From: Quercus robur
Taxonomy: Eukaryota > Streptophyta > Magnoliopsida > Fagales > Fagaceae
Length of the DNA stretch: 64,000 nucleotides
Assembly: GCF_932294415.1 (NCBI RefSeq)
Contig: NC_065535.1
Coordinates: 94,752,862-94,816,861 of the forward strand
Direction of reading: 5' to 3'
In this document: one piece after another, positions 11,677 through 22,031 of the stretch
Layout: every line of letters begins with the position of its first letter
How positions within the stretch are numbered: the first letter of the stretch is position 1
Made by a program: the position numbers and the translations under genes
Notes under the pieces: model-generated
The model's input: the letters and a program-made list of their open reading frames with translations, nothing else
Told to the model about the DNA's origin: nothing
The model's database searches: none

Positions 11677-13255
11677 ATGCTGTTAAAAGATATGGAACGA
11701 GCGGTACAGGATATTGTTGAAGAAACCATTATTGATGGGCTGTCAAGTCCATCCAGTCAAGAAGGAACCATTATTGAAGGGCTGTCAATTGCATCCAGTC
11801 AAGAAGGAAGTGAAAGTATAACTGAAGCAAGTGTGCAAGATAGCGAAGGAGAAACTCCTACTAATGCAGTGGCCAAAGAGCCTCTTAAATGTTTAATATT
11901 CAAGGTTCCTGCACATGTTCGTGAAGTTGACGAAAGAGCTTACAACCCCAAGGTTGTTTCCATTGGTCCATTTCATCATGATGAACCAGGGTTGAGATTC
12001 ATGGAAGCTCAAAAGTTGCGGTTTTACAATCGCCTCTTACAGAAAATAAGAGGGCTTACTGGTGAACAAAGTCTTGAAAATGCCATGAAAGAATTGGAGG
12101 GAAAAACCAGAGAATGCTATTTGGAGGATTTTGAGAATATAAATAGTCATGATTTTGTCAAGATGATGACCCTCGACGGCTGCTTCATTGTAGAGCTCTT
12201 GCAGAGTTACCAGGTAATTTTAGGAATGCAGCATCAAGCTATGTTTAGATTTTTTTTTATTCTTTATTTTGATAATCAGCTATGTTTAGATATGGTTTGT
12301 CTGTTTTATTATCTTTTAGAACTCAATAGACCCATGCGAAGTTATACTATATGAATTGATTTTTTTTCTTCTCTCTTTTAAGGGAAAAGATATGGAGGAG
12401 CCCATTTTTGAAACGCGTTGGATGTTGCCAACAATTGCTCATGATTTGCTTATGCTTGAGAACCAGCTTCCTATGTTCGTGCTGCAGAAAATATTTGAGC
12501 TTACTATCATCGAGCGAGAAGCTACTCTGAACATGCTTGCTCTCCAATTTTTTGAACCGTTGAGACCTGGGAAGGACAAATTGAAAACAGATATACTTGA
12601 AACAAAAGGCAAGTATCCACATCTTTTGGCTTTGTTTCATTCTACTTTCATTTCTAGGGATCACAAAAAACAACCCTCACCAGTAAAAGGGGTTAAAGAA
12701 TGGAAAAAATATGATAAACTTCCTGGCAAGGGTTGGGTACATAATGCCACATCACTAAAACATGCTGGTGTTCGTTTCCGCAAAAAATCTGGTAACCCTC
12801 TTGGTATGGAGTTTAAAAGTGGAAAGTTGAAGATTCCCACTCTATTCATCGATGATAGTACTGGCCCTTTGTTGAGGAACTTGATAGCTTATGAACAGAG
12901 CGACAGATATCCAGCTCCATGTTTTTCCTGTCTTGCAATTCTCTTGGATAGCTTAGTGGACACGATAGAAGATATCGATATTCTTCGTGAGGCTGGGATT
13001 ATCAAACAAGTGAAGGGTGGCAATGAGGAAGTGGTGAATCTTCTTAATAGTCTCAGTAAACACCTTGAGTTTGACATAGATGACTGCTGCATAACTGAGA
13101 AAATTGAAGCTGTCAATCGTTTTTATCGGTCAAAGTGGTTCAGAGTTCTGTTTATCCTTGTTCTCAGCAACATTGGCTACTTAGGTTGGATGATATTAAG
13201 CGTTGCCATCATCCAGTTTCTCCGTCAGTTTATCCCTCGTCCAGATTGTAGATAA
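11677..13255 (+). CDS. DUF247 (UPF0481) family membrane-anchored protein
   Basis: Two exons, 11677-12213 and 12383-13255, joined at a phase-0 CAG|GTAATT...TTTTAAG|GGA intron, give about 469 residues, normal for DUF247. The start is the first ATG in frame; open frame continues upstream without an ATG. The N-terminus has a repeated segment, IIDGLSSPSSQEG then IIEGLSIASSQEG. Family landmarks follow in order: KVPAHVREVDERAYNPKVVS, SIGPFHH, MTLDGCFIVELL before the intron, then WMLPTIAHDLLMLENQLPMF, PTLFIDDSTGPLLRNLIAYE, and a C-terminal hydrophobic span (VLFILVLSNIGYLGWMI) followed by a basic tail. DUF247 proteins are plant-specific and mostly of unknown function; members act as self-incompatibility determinants in grasses. 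No disruption is visible, so this is a likely functional gene. Confidence 0.93.
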
Positions 13256-14060
13256 AGCAGATTTCACAGCTCATAAATCCTCTTCCTCTCCCACCCCATG
13301 TCCCTGTACCTCTTGCTGTCCCTCTCTCGCTCCTGCTCCCGCTCCTGCTCCCCTTTAATTAGTGGAAGCAAAAACATCTTTATAATGATTTGAAAGTTTG
13401 GTATAGCCATTTTGTATAGCCATTTGATGATTTGCTTTATAATGATCTGAAAATGTGTTCTAGACTTCTAGTTCAATTTGTGACACTGTGAGGAATGAAT
13501 CAATCTATACATTCTGAAATGTGGCCTCTCATGCCTGTAAATCTGTACCGATTTGCTGATTGTTGACTCAATGATGGGTAGTGTATAGGGACATTATTTT
13601 TTTTTAAAGCTTCATACTTTCTTGCATTTTTGCTCAGGTATTCTTAGTGGTTTGATGTATCAATTTCATGAAAGATGTCTAACTGTCTAACATTGTTTAT
13701 GTTTTGAAGCAATTAAAGATGTGACTTGGTCGTCTACTAACCTGTTTCATTATACATTAGCTTAGCTTTGCTAGTTATTCACATGTGCGGTTATGCCACT
13801 AACCAAAATCTTAACTGTACAGATCTTAATTCAGTTTCTTTTACATTCTCATTCTGTTTGCAGGATGAACAGAGTGGCAGTGATGGTTGAAACCAATGGA
13901 GCCATTTAGCAGGAACTGTCCTATTGAATTGATTGGAACTTACTGGATTTTGTTGATAATAATGCTTGAGTTGTAAACAAGTTTCATGAATATGGTTTTC
14001 TTTTAAGATTATGATCAGAATGTAATGAATAAGGTCTCCATATAAACTTCATAACTGCCA
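13256..14060 (+). other. Probable 3' UTR of the DUF247 gene
   Basis: After the stop the sequence is non-coding. A possible 3' UTR intron ends at TTCTGTTTGCAG (about 13863), and AATGAATAAGG near 14023-14033 is a polyadenylation-type signal. Tentative. Confidence 0.35.
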
Positions 14061-14591
14061 ATGCTGCACAGATAATTCATTCGAAATTTTATATATAGTA
14101 GCTTTTAATTTTATTCAAGTCTCCTTTGAAATGATATCTTTTTCTCAGATTTTTACAACCGTCATGACAGTATTTATTTATTTTTTTTTCGATTTGCCTT
14201 TTTTTTTTTTTAATAACAAAATATTTTTAATCAGACAACTATTTTTAGCAATTCCAACCCTTGTTGAAAAATATTTAAGCAACATCATGTCTAAATAGTT
14301 TTACTAAAATATATGAAAATTTAAGAAGCACGATATTATTTGGGAAAAAATAAAAAATATAAAGGGGTGTACATTTTTTTAGTTTCTTTTTCCTATGTTT
14401 TTTCTTTTTTCTTAAGTTTTTTATGCTTACTAAGACACGACCACTCTCCAATTTCAACACAAAATTCTATTCCTAATGTTATTAGCAACATTAATTCTTC
14501 AAATAATCTAAGAAGAAACATTATCTTAGGTATTCTTCAACAGCCTTTCCCCAACTTTGTGATTAGTTATTGGTTTTTGGGCTTGATGCAT

Positions 14592-14714
14592 CTTAGTTCA
14601 TGTGTATGGGGTTTATTAATTATGCGTGCAGGCCAAATATTGATTTTTTTTTAGTATGGAATAAGTTTATATCCCTTTATGAGTTAGGGTTTAATGTAAA
14701 TGTCATAAACATAG

Positions 14715-14748
<34 letters not shown>

Positions 14749-14950
14749 CTCTTCTTTTTTGATAATTGGATAGTTATAAGAGGAGCGGAGGTTTAAACGC
14801 CAGATGTTTACATTTGAAACACTAGAAAGTGTCAATTAGTTGAGTTATAAAACTCAACTAATTGACACTTAGTTCATGTGTATGGAGTTTATTAATTATG
14901 CGTGCAGGCCAAATATTAATTTTTTGGTATGGAATGAGTTTATATATTTT
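14592..14950. repeat. Direct repeat flanking a perfect hairpin
   Basis: About 85 bp starting CTTAGTTCATGTGTATGG at 14592 recurs at 14868, with high identity through GTATGGAATAAGTTTAT. Between the copies, ending exactly where the second begins, is a perfect 20-bp inverted repeat with a 4-base loop (14827-14870; stem AAGTGTCAATTAGTTGAGTT). A long poly-T tract lies at about 14719-14748. Confidence 0.8.
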
Positions 14951-15380
14951 TAGAGAATTGGCAAAATCAAGCTAAAATATTCCAAAAGAGGTTAAGAAGG
15001 ATTGAGAATGAAAATGCCATTCTACTTGATAAATGGGTTGAAACAAATCTTTTGGTGGATGAAACAAATCTTTTGGTGGATAGATATAAAGAGGAAAGCA
15101 TGTCAAGCAAGCACTGTGATCGATGTCACTTCAAAAAATAATTAAATAAATATATGAATTACCTTTTAATGACTAGTAACACGTCATCGGTTTGTAAGTT
15201 TAATATAGTAAAAATTTTAGTATCTCTACCATCACTCATATAAATTAAGTAGAATTGAGAGTCTAGCAATGTACCATTTGGCATATTTGGAGCTTCCCGT
15301 ACTTGACATTGACAAGTAGCAAAATTTTTCAAGAGTGATGCTAATATGATAATATATATACTTTGCCACTTGCCGTATTT

Positions 15381-15433
15381 GGAGGTTCCAGTGCTTGACA
15401 AGTAGCTGCTACTTGTCAAGCATTCGAACCTCC
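15381..15433. repeat. Hairpin around CTACTTGTCAAGC
   Basis: GCTTGACAAGTAG pairs with CTACTTGTCAAGC around a 3-base centre, and the outer GGAGGTTC pairs with GAACCTCC, forming a nearly continuous stem of more than 20 bp. A related partial copy (TACTTGACATTGACAAGTAG) lies at about 15300. Possibly the remains of a foldback MITE. Confidence 0.7.
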
Positions 15434-15634
15434 AACTCCAAATATGCAAATCACAAATGGCAACGCCTCAACATTTATTTCTACTTGTATCTGTGTGTAT
15501 ATATAAATATTAGATTTGTCTGTTTCTAAAAAAAAAATATTAAATTTGTCTAATTAGGTAAAATTTATATGAATTACTTATATGATGACATACATTATTA
15601 GTTATTACTGCCTTATAAATAGCAAGATTGTTGA

Positions 15635-15737
15635 CCACTGGGCCTTGTAGCCTAGTGATACCCAGTTCCACTTGTAACCGTTAGTGTGGGGTTCTATCCC
15701 CCGCAATAAACAATTACCCAAAAAAAAAAAAAAAAAG
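15635..15737 (+). mobile_element. tRNA-derived SINE-like insertion
   Basis: About 100 bp with an A-box-like TAGCCTAGTGATA, a B-box-like GGTTCTATCCC and a terminal A-run, flanked by a 15-bp target duplication with one mismatch (TAGCAAGATTGTTGA at 15620, TAGCAAGATTGCTGA at 15738). It does not fold as a full tRNA, so it is a SINE and not a tRNA gene. Confidence 0.75.
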
Positions 15738-16159
15738 TAGCAAGATTGCTGAGGTTGATAGTCAGTAAAATACTGAGGTGCATTTTTCTTATTTAAGATG
15801 AAGTGTTTTTTTACTTCCCCTTTGCTTATGTTGTTGGTCTTAGTTTTTTAAGTGGAAATTCGTTTCTCACTCATTTTGGTAAGTCAAGTTACTTATGTTT
15901 TTGGAGTTTTGGGTGTTAATATATTATAGTCCATATATGATTTTGGATGACTCCATTTTAGAAATAGACCTTCCATTTAACAAACAAGAACCAAAATGCT
16001 TATAAAAATAATTAAAAAAAAGAACCAAAATGTTTGGAGTGTAAATATGTTATGGTTCTATATGTTTTTTTTTTTCAAGGCTTTCCATTAGCCTTCTTCT
16101 TGCTTATTGGGCATTTTTGTGGAAAGTAGAATCTTAACCTTTGAGCTTAATTTAGTAGT

Positions 16160-16960
16160 AAAGCTTTTTTGAAATGAAGCTATAACAGAAAAGATATTTG
16201 TTTTCCGCATTTAGCAAATTATAATGAATAGTGAATTAAAGTTTGGAATTTATAAATCATGAATAGTGAATCATAAAGTTTCATCCTAAAATCTCTAAAT
16301 TTCAACTTTAACCTTAGAAGAATTTTCAGCTTTAAGGATCCTCTTAAATCTTCTTAGCGAAATTGTCAAATATTTTTGTAAGCTCAATTAAAAGAGTTTT
16401 AACTTTAACCCCACCCTTTTCTTTCTCTCTCGAGTAATTTTTAGGTACTTTCGGAGCATGGAGAATGGCTCTCTCTCTCTCCAAAAGCAAAACCAAATGG
16501 GCATTTAAAGTGTTTTTAACACCTTTTTTTTGGGGGGGTCAAACCCATAAAGTTGTGGGATCTCATATAATATAATTCAGAGATTGCAATAAAAAAGAAA
16601 GGGGGATTGTTTAAAACAACAAAAACTAAGAAAGTAAATCTTATATTGCACGTACAATGTAAACTAAGAATTTTCCTATCGATTAAGTGTTTGGCAACGG
16701 ATAGTTAATAGTGCAACAAAGTTTTGGATCTATAAATCATGAACGATAGAAAAACTCATAAAATGCATAATAATAAAAATAAAATATAAATAGTATTTCA
16801 AAGCTTAGTTCTAATTTCTTCAATTTTCAACTATAATCTTAAGATTGTTTTCAACTTTTAAAGACCCCCTAAAGCACTTTAGTAAAATTTCCAAACATGT
16901 GGTAATTTCAATAAATAAATAAAAAGGCTTTAACCCCCCTTTAAACACTTCATAAGATTA
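16160..16960. repeat. Two copies of a dispersed AT-rich repeat
   Basis: Blocks near 16160-16420 and 16690-16960 share words such as AAATTTCAACTTTAACCTT, TTATAAATCATGAA and CTTAGCGAAATTGTCAAA. In reverse orientation they resemble the intron repeat at 33600-34030 and 55330-55780. Non-coding, probably a decayed MITE family. Confidence 0.5.
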
Positions 16961-17717
16961 AGACTTTAATTTCCTTTTTCATCTTTAGATTTGTCTACTT
17001 TGTCAGTAGATTAGATAAGATTTGTCAACTTTACATATATCATGTTAGATTTAGATTAGATTTGCCTTACCTAATTTGGCAAAATTCATAAGTATTACTT
17101 ATTTGGCTTAAATTAGCATTGGCTTATAAATAACGAGACTGTTGGTGTTGAAACTTGAAAGTCTGCATAATACCAAGGTGCATTTCTTGCTTAAGATGAA
17201 GTGTTTTTCGCCTTTCGCTCTGTTCATGGGTAGTTTTTTAAAGTGGTAAGTCGATTCTTACTCCTCTCGTTTTAACCAACGAAGTTCCTTCTAATTTTGA
17301 AGTTTGGGGTGTTAAATATATTTAATCTATATATAATCATTGATAACTCAATTTAAAAAAAAAAAAAAATACCTCCTATTTAAATAGTTAATAATGTTCT
17401 AACTGTATACACGTCCTAGTTTTTCTTTTTCTTCAAAGCTATCCAATATTTTTCATTGTGCTTATTTGTCAGTGTGGTAGAAAGTATAATTTGTCATTTG
17501 GATACTTGAATTTAGATTTGAATTTTAAAATGAAGGATTTGAAATACCTTAATTCCAAATTATAAATATTCAAGTATGTCATATGGATTTCTAAAATTCT
17601 ATAGGTTTAGAAGTTGTTTCAAATTCAAGAATTTTAAAATTTAAAATTCTTGGAGGATTTGTCAAATCCAAATCCTCAACCCTTTTTAAATTATGCAAAC
17701 AAAGTATTTGAATTTTA

Positions 17718-17873
17718 GTCATCCAAATCCTGCCATTCAAATACACCATAATGGTATAGTACATAGACTGCATAAATTTTCATTGCTATATATTTTTCTG
17801 GAATTCTGACCAAATCAACCAAATCTTGCCATTCAAACACACCATAATGGTATAGTACATAGACTACATAAAC
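17718..17873. repeat. Short direct repeat pair
   Basis: About 55 bp at 17718-17775 (AATCCTGCCATTCAAATACA through CATAGACTGCATAA) recurs at 17820-17873 with few changes. Non-coding. Confidence 0.75.
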
Positions 17874-18327
17874 AGATCCTACGTTTGGAGAGGTCTACTC
17901 TCAACAGTGCTTTGGAAAAGTCACTGTTGCTCCTCCCTGTACAACGGATAACTGTATCACAGCCAGCAAAAAAGCACATCAACATATTTTATATCCTAAT
18001 TGCATTTCCAACACCGCTTGCTGTTGCGGCTATATAAGGAACAAATGAAACTAAGTAGACTTGGAAATGCTACCTTATGAGTTATGTAGTCATGTTGAAA
18101 TGAATTTCAAGGAATAAAAAACAATTTCAAAAGAAAATTCATATTGAATGAAATGAGGCTCATTTATTCATTAAATTGCTCCCATTTATTTAGGTGTTAT
18201 TTAATTAATGAGGTTCATTTATTAGGAAATCACATTGATGCATTAAAAGCAAAAAAAAAAAAAAAAAAAAACATATATATATATATATATATATTATATA
18301 AGATAGAAATTTTACTCTAGGCTAATC

Positions 18328-18870
18328 TAAGGGTATGTTTGGTACATTGAACGAGGATTACAACAGGAATTGTAGTAATTTTTATTATTAAGAATATAAT
18401 GTATTGTAATGTAATAACTAAATCTATTCATAAGTTTTTTTTTTTTTTTTAGAGGAAAATCTATTCATAAATTTGGTTCTGAGTTATAAGATTAAAATAA
18501 AATTTAAGATTTATTTTAGGAACTATCTTACTCATACAATTATATTTCCATAAATGGTTATTTTTTAAAATTTGAGACAAATATGTGTTTTTTTTATAAT
18601 TGTTACATAAATATAGAATTTTTTTTTTTGAAAATATATTAATTTTAGAAATTATTGCACCTACTAAGAAATAACTAATATAACCATTTTAGAGATGACT
18701 AGTTTTTTCTCATTTTGAAGAATAGCTATTGATATAGAATGATTATTCCTTATAATAAAAACACTACCAAATTAAAGAATAGCTAAATCTTAAAAATAAC
18801 TAATACATTACTGTGCCTATTACAAAATTATGATGAGATTATTCGGTGTACTCAATGTACTACTTATTTT
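18328..18870. mobile_element. Possible MITE-like element
   Basis: The left side reads GGTATGTTTGGTACATTGAA and the right side, in reverse complement, AGTAGTACATTGAGTACACC. This partial terminal inversion around an AT-rich non-coding body suggests a decayed hAT-type MITE. No target duplication is clear. Confidence 0.3.
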
Positions 18871-19644
18871 TTCTTTTGCATAAAGGTGAATTTTATATGT
18901 ACGTATCATGTATAAGATTAACATTTGCGTGAAAGGAAGATATAATATACTAGCTAGTATACATAATAATTTAAGTAAATGAGGACAGGAGACCAACCCA
19001 TTGTCATTAAAAATAATAACAGTACTTAATTTATAGATTTTATTATCATCATCATCATTATTATTATAGAAAAGAAGTCAAAAATGATGGGGTAGAGAGA
19101 ATCATGACATTTGAAGTGCTTATCTCGTTGAGCCCACACCAATGTTCCAAGTTCCAACTAGTTGAAAAATTACAGTTATGCAAAGGCCACGCAAAGAAAG
19201 AAGAAGAATAAAATCGTGGGTCTGAAGGATGAGTGATGACATGGGGCATTGGCACCGATAATGGTAGCGGAAAGAATGTTAGGTTGAGAATGATCAAATT
19301 CTAAGGCCCATATTTTCCATGAAGTTGTATTTTTTGAGCAAATAGAAGAGAGAATTGACACATACGTAGTTGCAACTTGCATCAACTATTCTTTATGAAA
19401 AAAACATTTGCAACAACTATTTTGAAACAATACCAAAAGGGTAGGAAGTAAATTAACACGTTAGGTAAACATTAAGAATCAAATTTTCCAAGGACATGTT
19501 AAACCAACTAATCCACTTGGCTTGAGCCGACCCACTAGGATTCTAGTGGTTTCAATGGCAAGGCAAGTAGCAAGCGATGACAGTTCGAATGTTTCAAAAC
19601 CCCACTCAAACGAGTCGAGTGTCGGTTTCCCCACTCAGAAACAA

Positions 19645-19801
19645 GGATGTCAATACCGTACCGGAGGCCGTACCGGTTTGGCCACCGGTACGATATATTT
19701 CGGATACCGGTCAATACCGGTGTACCGTTTCGGGTTTACCGCTATTTTTTATATTTATAAATAAATAAATATATATATATATATATATGTATGTATGTGT
19801 T

Positions 19802-19840
<39 letters not shown>

Positions 19841-20048
19841 AAATATAAAAGTTTACCATAAAACATTTCCTCAATTCAGAACTAATTATTCATGGTTTTA
19901 AACTTTAGTATCAATTAAAAGGGAAAAAAAATAAAAAAAATAAAATTGAAAGCTTAAAAGTTACCATTGCATACTAAGAAAACAAATAATACTAATAAGT
20001 TAATGCAAATAAGTTACCATTCTTTCCTAACAAAAATTCAAAAATTAC

Positions 20049-20090
<42 letters not shown>

Positions 20091-20270
20091 TTTTTCTGTA
20101 CCGGCCGGTACGCCCAATACCGGCCGATATTGCCCGAAATTGGTCGGTATGAGGCCGGTACGGCCGTTATTTTTTCCGGTACGAAACAGGGGGGTTTAGC
20201 GTACCGGATTACTGACCGGTACGGTATATTCCGGCCGTACCGGCCGGTACAGTACAGAATTGACAACATT
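19645..20270. mobile_element. TIR element rich in CCGGTAC words
   Basis: The left end GGATGTCAATACCGTACCGG faces a right end that reads, in reverse complement, AATGTTGTCAATTCTGTACT followed by GTACCGGCCGG. Both terminal regions (about 100 and 180 bp) are packed with ACCGGTAC/CCGGCCGGTAC words. The centre is AT-rich with TA microsatellites (19765-19835) and a poly-A run. No coding sequence. Reads as a non-autonomous foldback-type element; open frames inside are composition artefacts. Confidence 0.6.
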
Positions 20271-20819
20271 GCTTAGAAATCTAACAAAATCAAGTCATCC
20301 AAACCTAGTTGTGTTTTTCACTATTTCTCTACCCATATATAGCAGAGATATGGTGTTCTCCAACTAGATCTAGCAAAGAATTTAAAATCTCCAACCAAAT
20401 CTTGTGGAAACCAATCCCTGTCTCTTCCCGTTGCTTCTACTCTTTATTTCCATCATTAATCGGTTTTGACCAAATCTAACTACCATACAAGAAGAATTGC
20501 AGGGTCAAGATGTTGTTTCTAATTAATTAATAGTAAGTTTTGTTCCCTTTCACTTGATATGATCAAATTAAACCTACTTTTAATTATTACTATTATTATT
20601 ATATTTTGGGAGGTTTTATTATTATTATTATTATTTCTCAATTTTGTATTTAAAACGTCACTATAAGTGATTTTTTGTCTCCCGTTCGTGTAAAGTGAAA
20701 ACTCTCTCTCTAACTCCCGCTCCAAAACATTTATATATAAAAAAAACACTTTTGAAAACACAAACAACGTCGTTTTTTTTTTGGTAAACACAAACAACGT
20801 TGTTGCTCAGATTTATCAG

Positions 20820-22031
20820 AGGTACTCTTACTCTTTTCTCTCTCTCTCTCTCTCTCAATATTGTGTAAATTTTTGTTATATGATAATTGATTAACAAACG
20901 CCTGCCATTCTCGTTTTCTGACAGACCAATCGGGTTTTTCAATAACATCTAAGAAAGACTTAAATTTTAGATTTTCTTCACCATTAATAAAAACCCAAAT
21001 CCCATATTAGTTATGAATCTTATGATAATCATTCTAAATCTAATTCTTTTTTTTTTTTTTTAAATGTTTCAGACTCGTTTTTAGGGTTTCTCTGCTTTCT
21101 ATTCCGTGTTTGTTCTGACGGAAAATAGTTTCTTGGGAAAAAAAATTTCCACTTCAAGGGTTTATACTTTATAGAAGTTATAATTTTATTGATTTATGAA
21201 GTGGGTTCAGCGAAAGTTTATCTCTTTTTAAATTTTCCTTCTTTAAATGAAAAAATTTACACATTGGGTTTTTTTTTTTTTTTTTTTTGGGGGGGGGGGT
21301 TGGGGGGGGTTGGGGTTGGGGTTTTGGGGGTTTAAGAATTTGTTCTATATTCTAAATTTGTGGTGTGAAAAGTTTCTTTATTAAATTTTAACTTCTCTTG
21401 AAAAAAGAAAAAAGAATCCTGTCAAATATATATATTTTCTTGGAAATTGTTATTTTTTAGAATCTGGGTTTAGTTTTCTTCTGAAGAATCAGTTTTTTGT
21501 TCAAATGAATTAAAAGGAGAAGGTTTTTCAATTCAACTCCTTGTTTGGTTGCTTGTAATTTAGAAGATTTTCTTTTCTGTTTCCTTTTTGGGTTATGAAA
21601 TTGGAGCTGGGGGTTAAATGGTAAATATGCACAATATTTGATTGCAGGTATAATGAATATGTAATCTTTGAGCTTATTTCTTTTTAGAATCTGGGTTTAA
21701 TTTACTTCAAGAGAATTGGTTTTTGCTCAACTAATCAATAGGACAACTGTAATAATGATGCTCAATGTTTGGTGGCATGTAAGATATAGAAGAAAATAAT
21801 TTTTCTTTTCCTTTTTTGGGTTATGAAATTGGAGCTAGGAATCCAATGGTAAAATATGCATACTACTTTGATTGCAGGTATAATGAATGTGTATCTTTGG
21901 ACTTCTTTATATATATAGAATCTGGTTATGCCCTGTTGTAATGTGACATGGAATGCTAGTATTTTTGTAGTGAAACTTATTGTTGGATGATGTTAGTGTA
22001 GGAAACAATAAATTACTTTTGGGGTTAGAAT
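20820..22031 (+). promoter_or_regulatory. Probable 5' leader and leader introns of bromodomain gene
   Basis: A CT-repeat leader (20834-20856) is typical of plant 5' UTRs. Downstream are T-rich intron-like sequence, a G-rich tract (21289-21330), and two tandem copies of a roughly 230-bp unit (about 21458-21686 and 21687-21905) that each contain TTTGATTGCAGGTATAATGAAT. The coding ATG follows at 22032. Leader exons cannot be fixed from sequence alone. Confidence 0.4.
21458..21915 (+). repeat. Tandem duplication in leader intron
   Basis: Two copies of a unit starting AGAATCTGGGTTTA and containing TTTTTGGGTTATGAAATTGG, TGATTGCAGGTATAATGAAT and TCTTTGAGCTT/TCTTTGGACTT. A third truncated start (AGAATCTGGTTATG) follows at about 21917. 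Each copy carries a splice-acceptor-like TTGCAG immediately followed by GT. Confidence 0.75.

Noticed and set aside
15635-15737. tRNA gene
   Set aside because: Only A- and B-box-like parts are present, with a poly-A tail and target duplication; no complete cloverleaf.
20519-20948. Minus-strand Asn/Arg-rich frames
   Set aside because: Antisense to the CT-repeat leader and trinucleotide repeats; composition artefacts.
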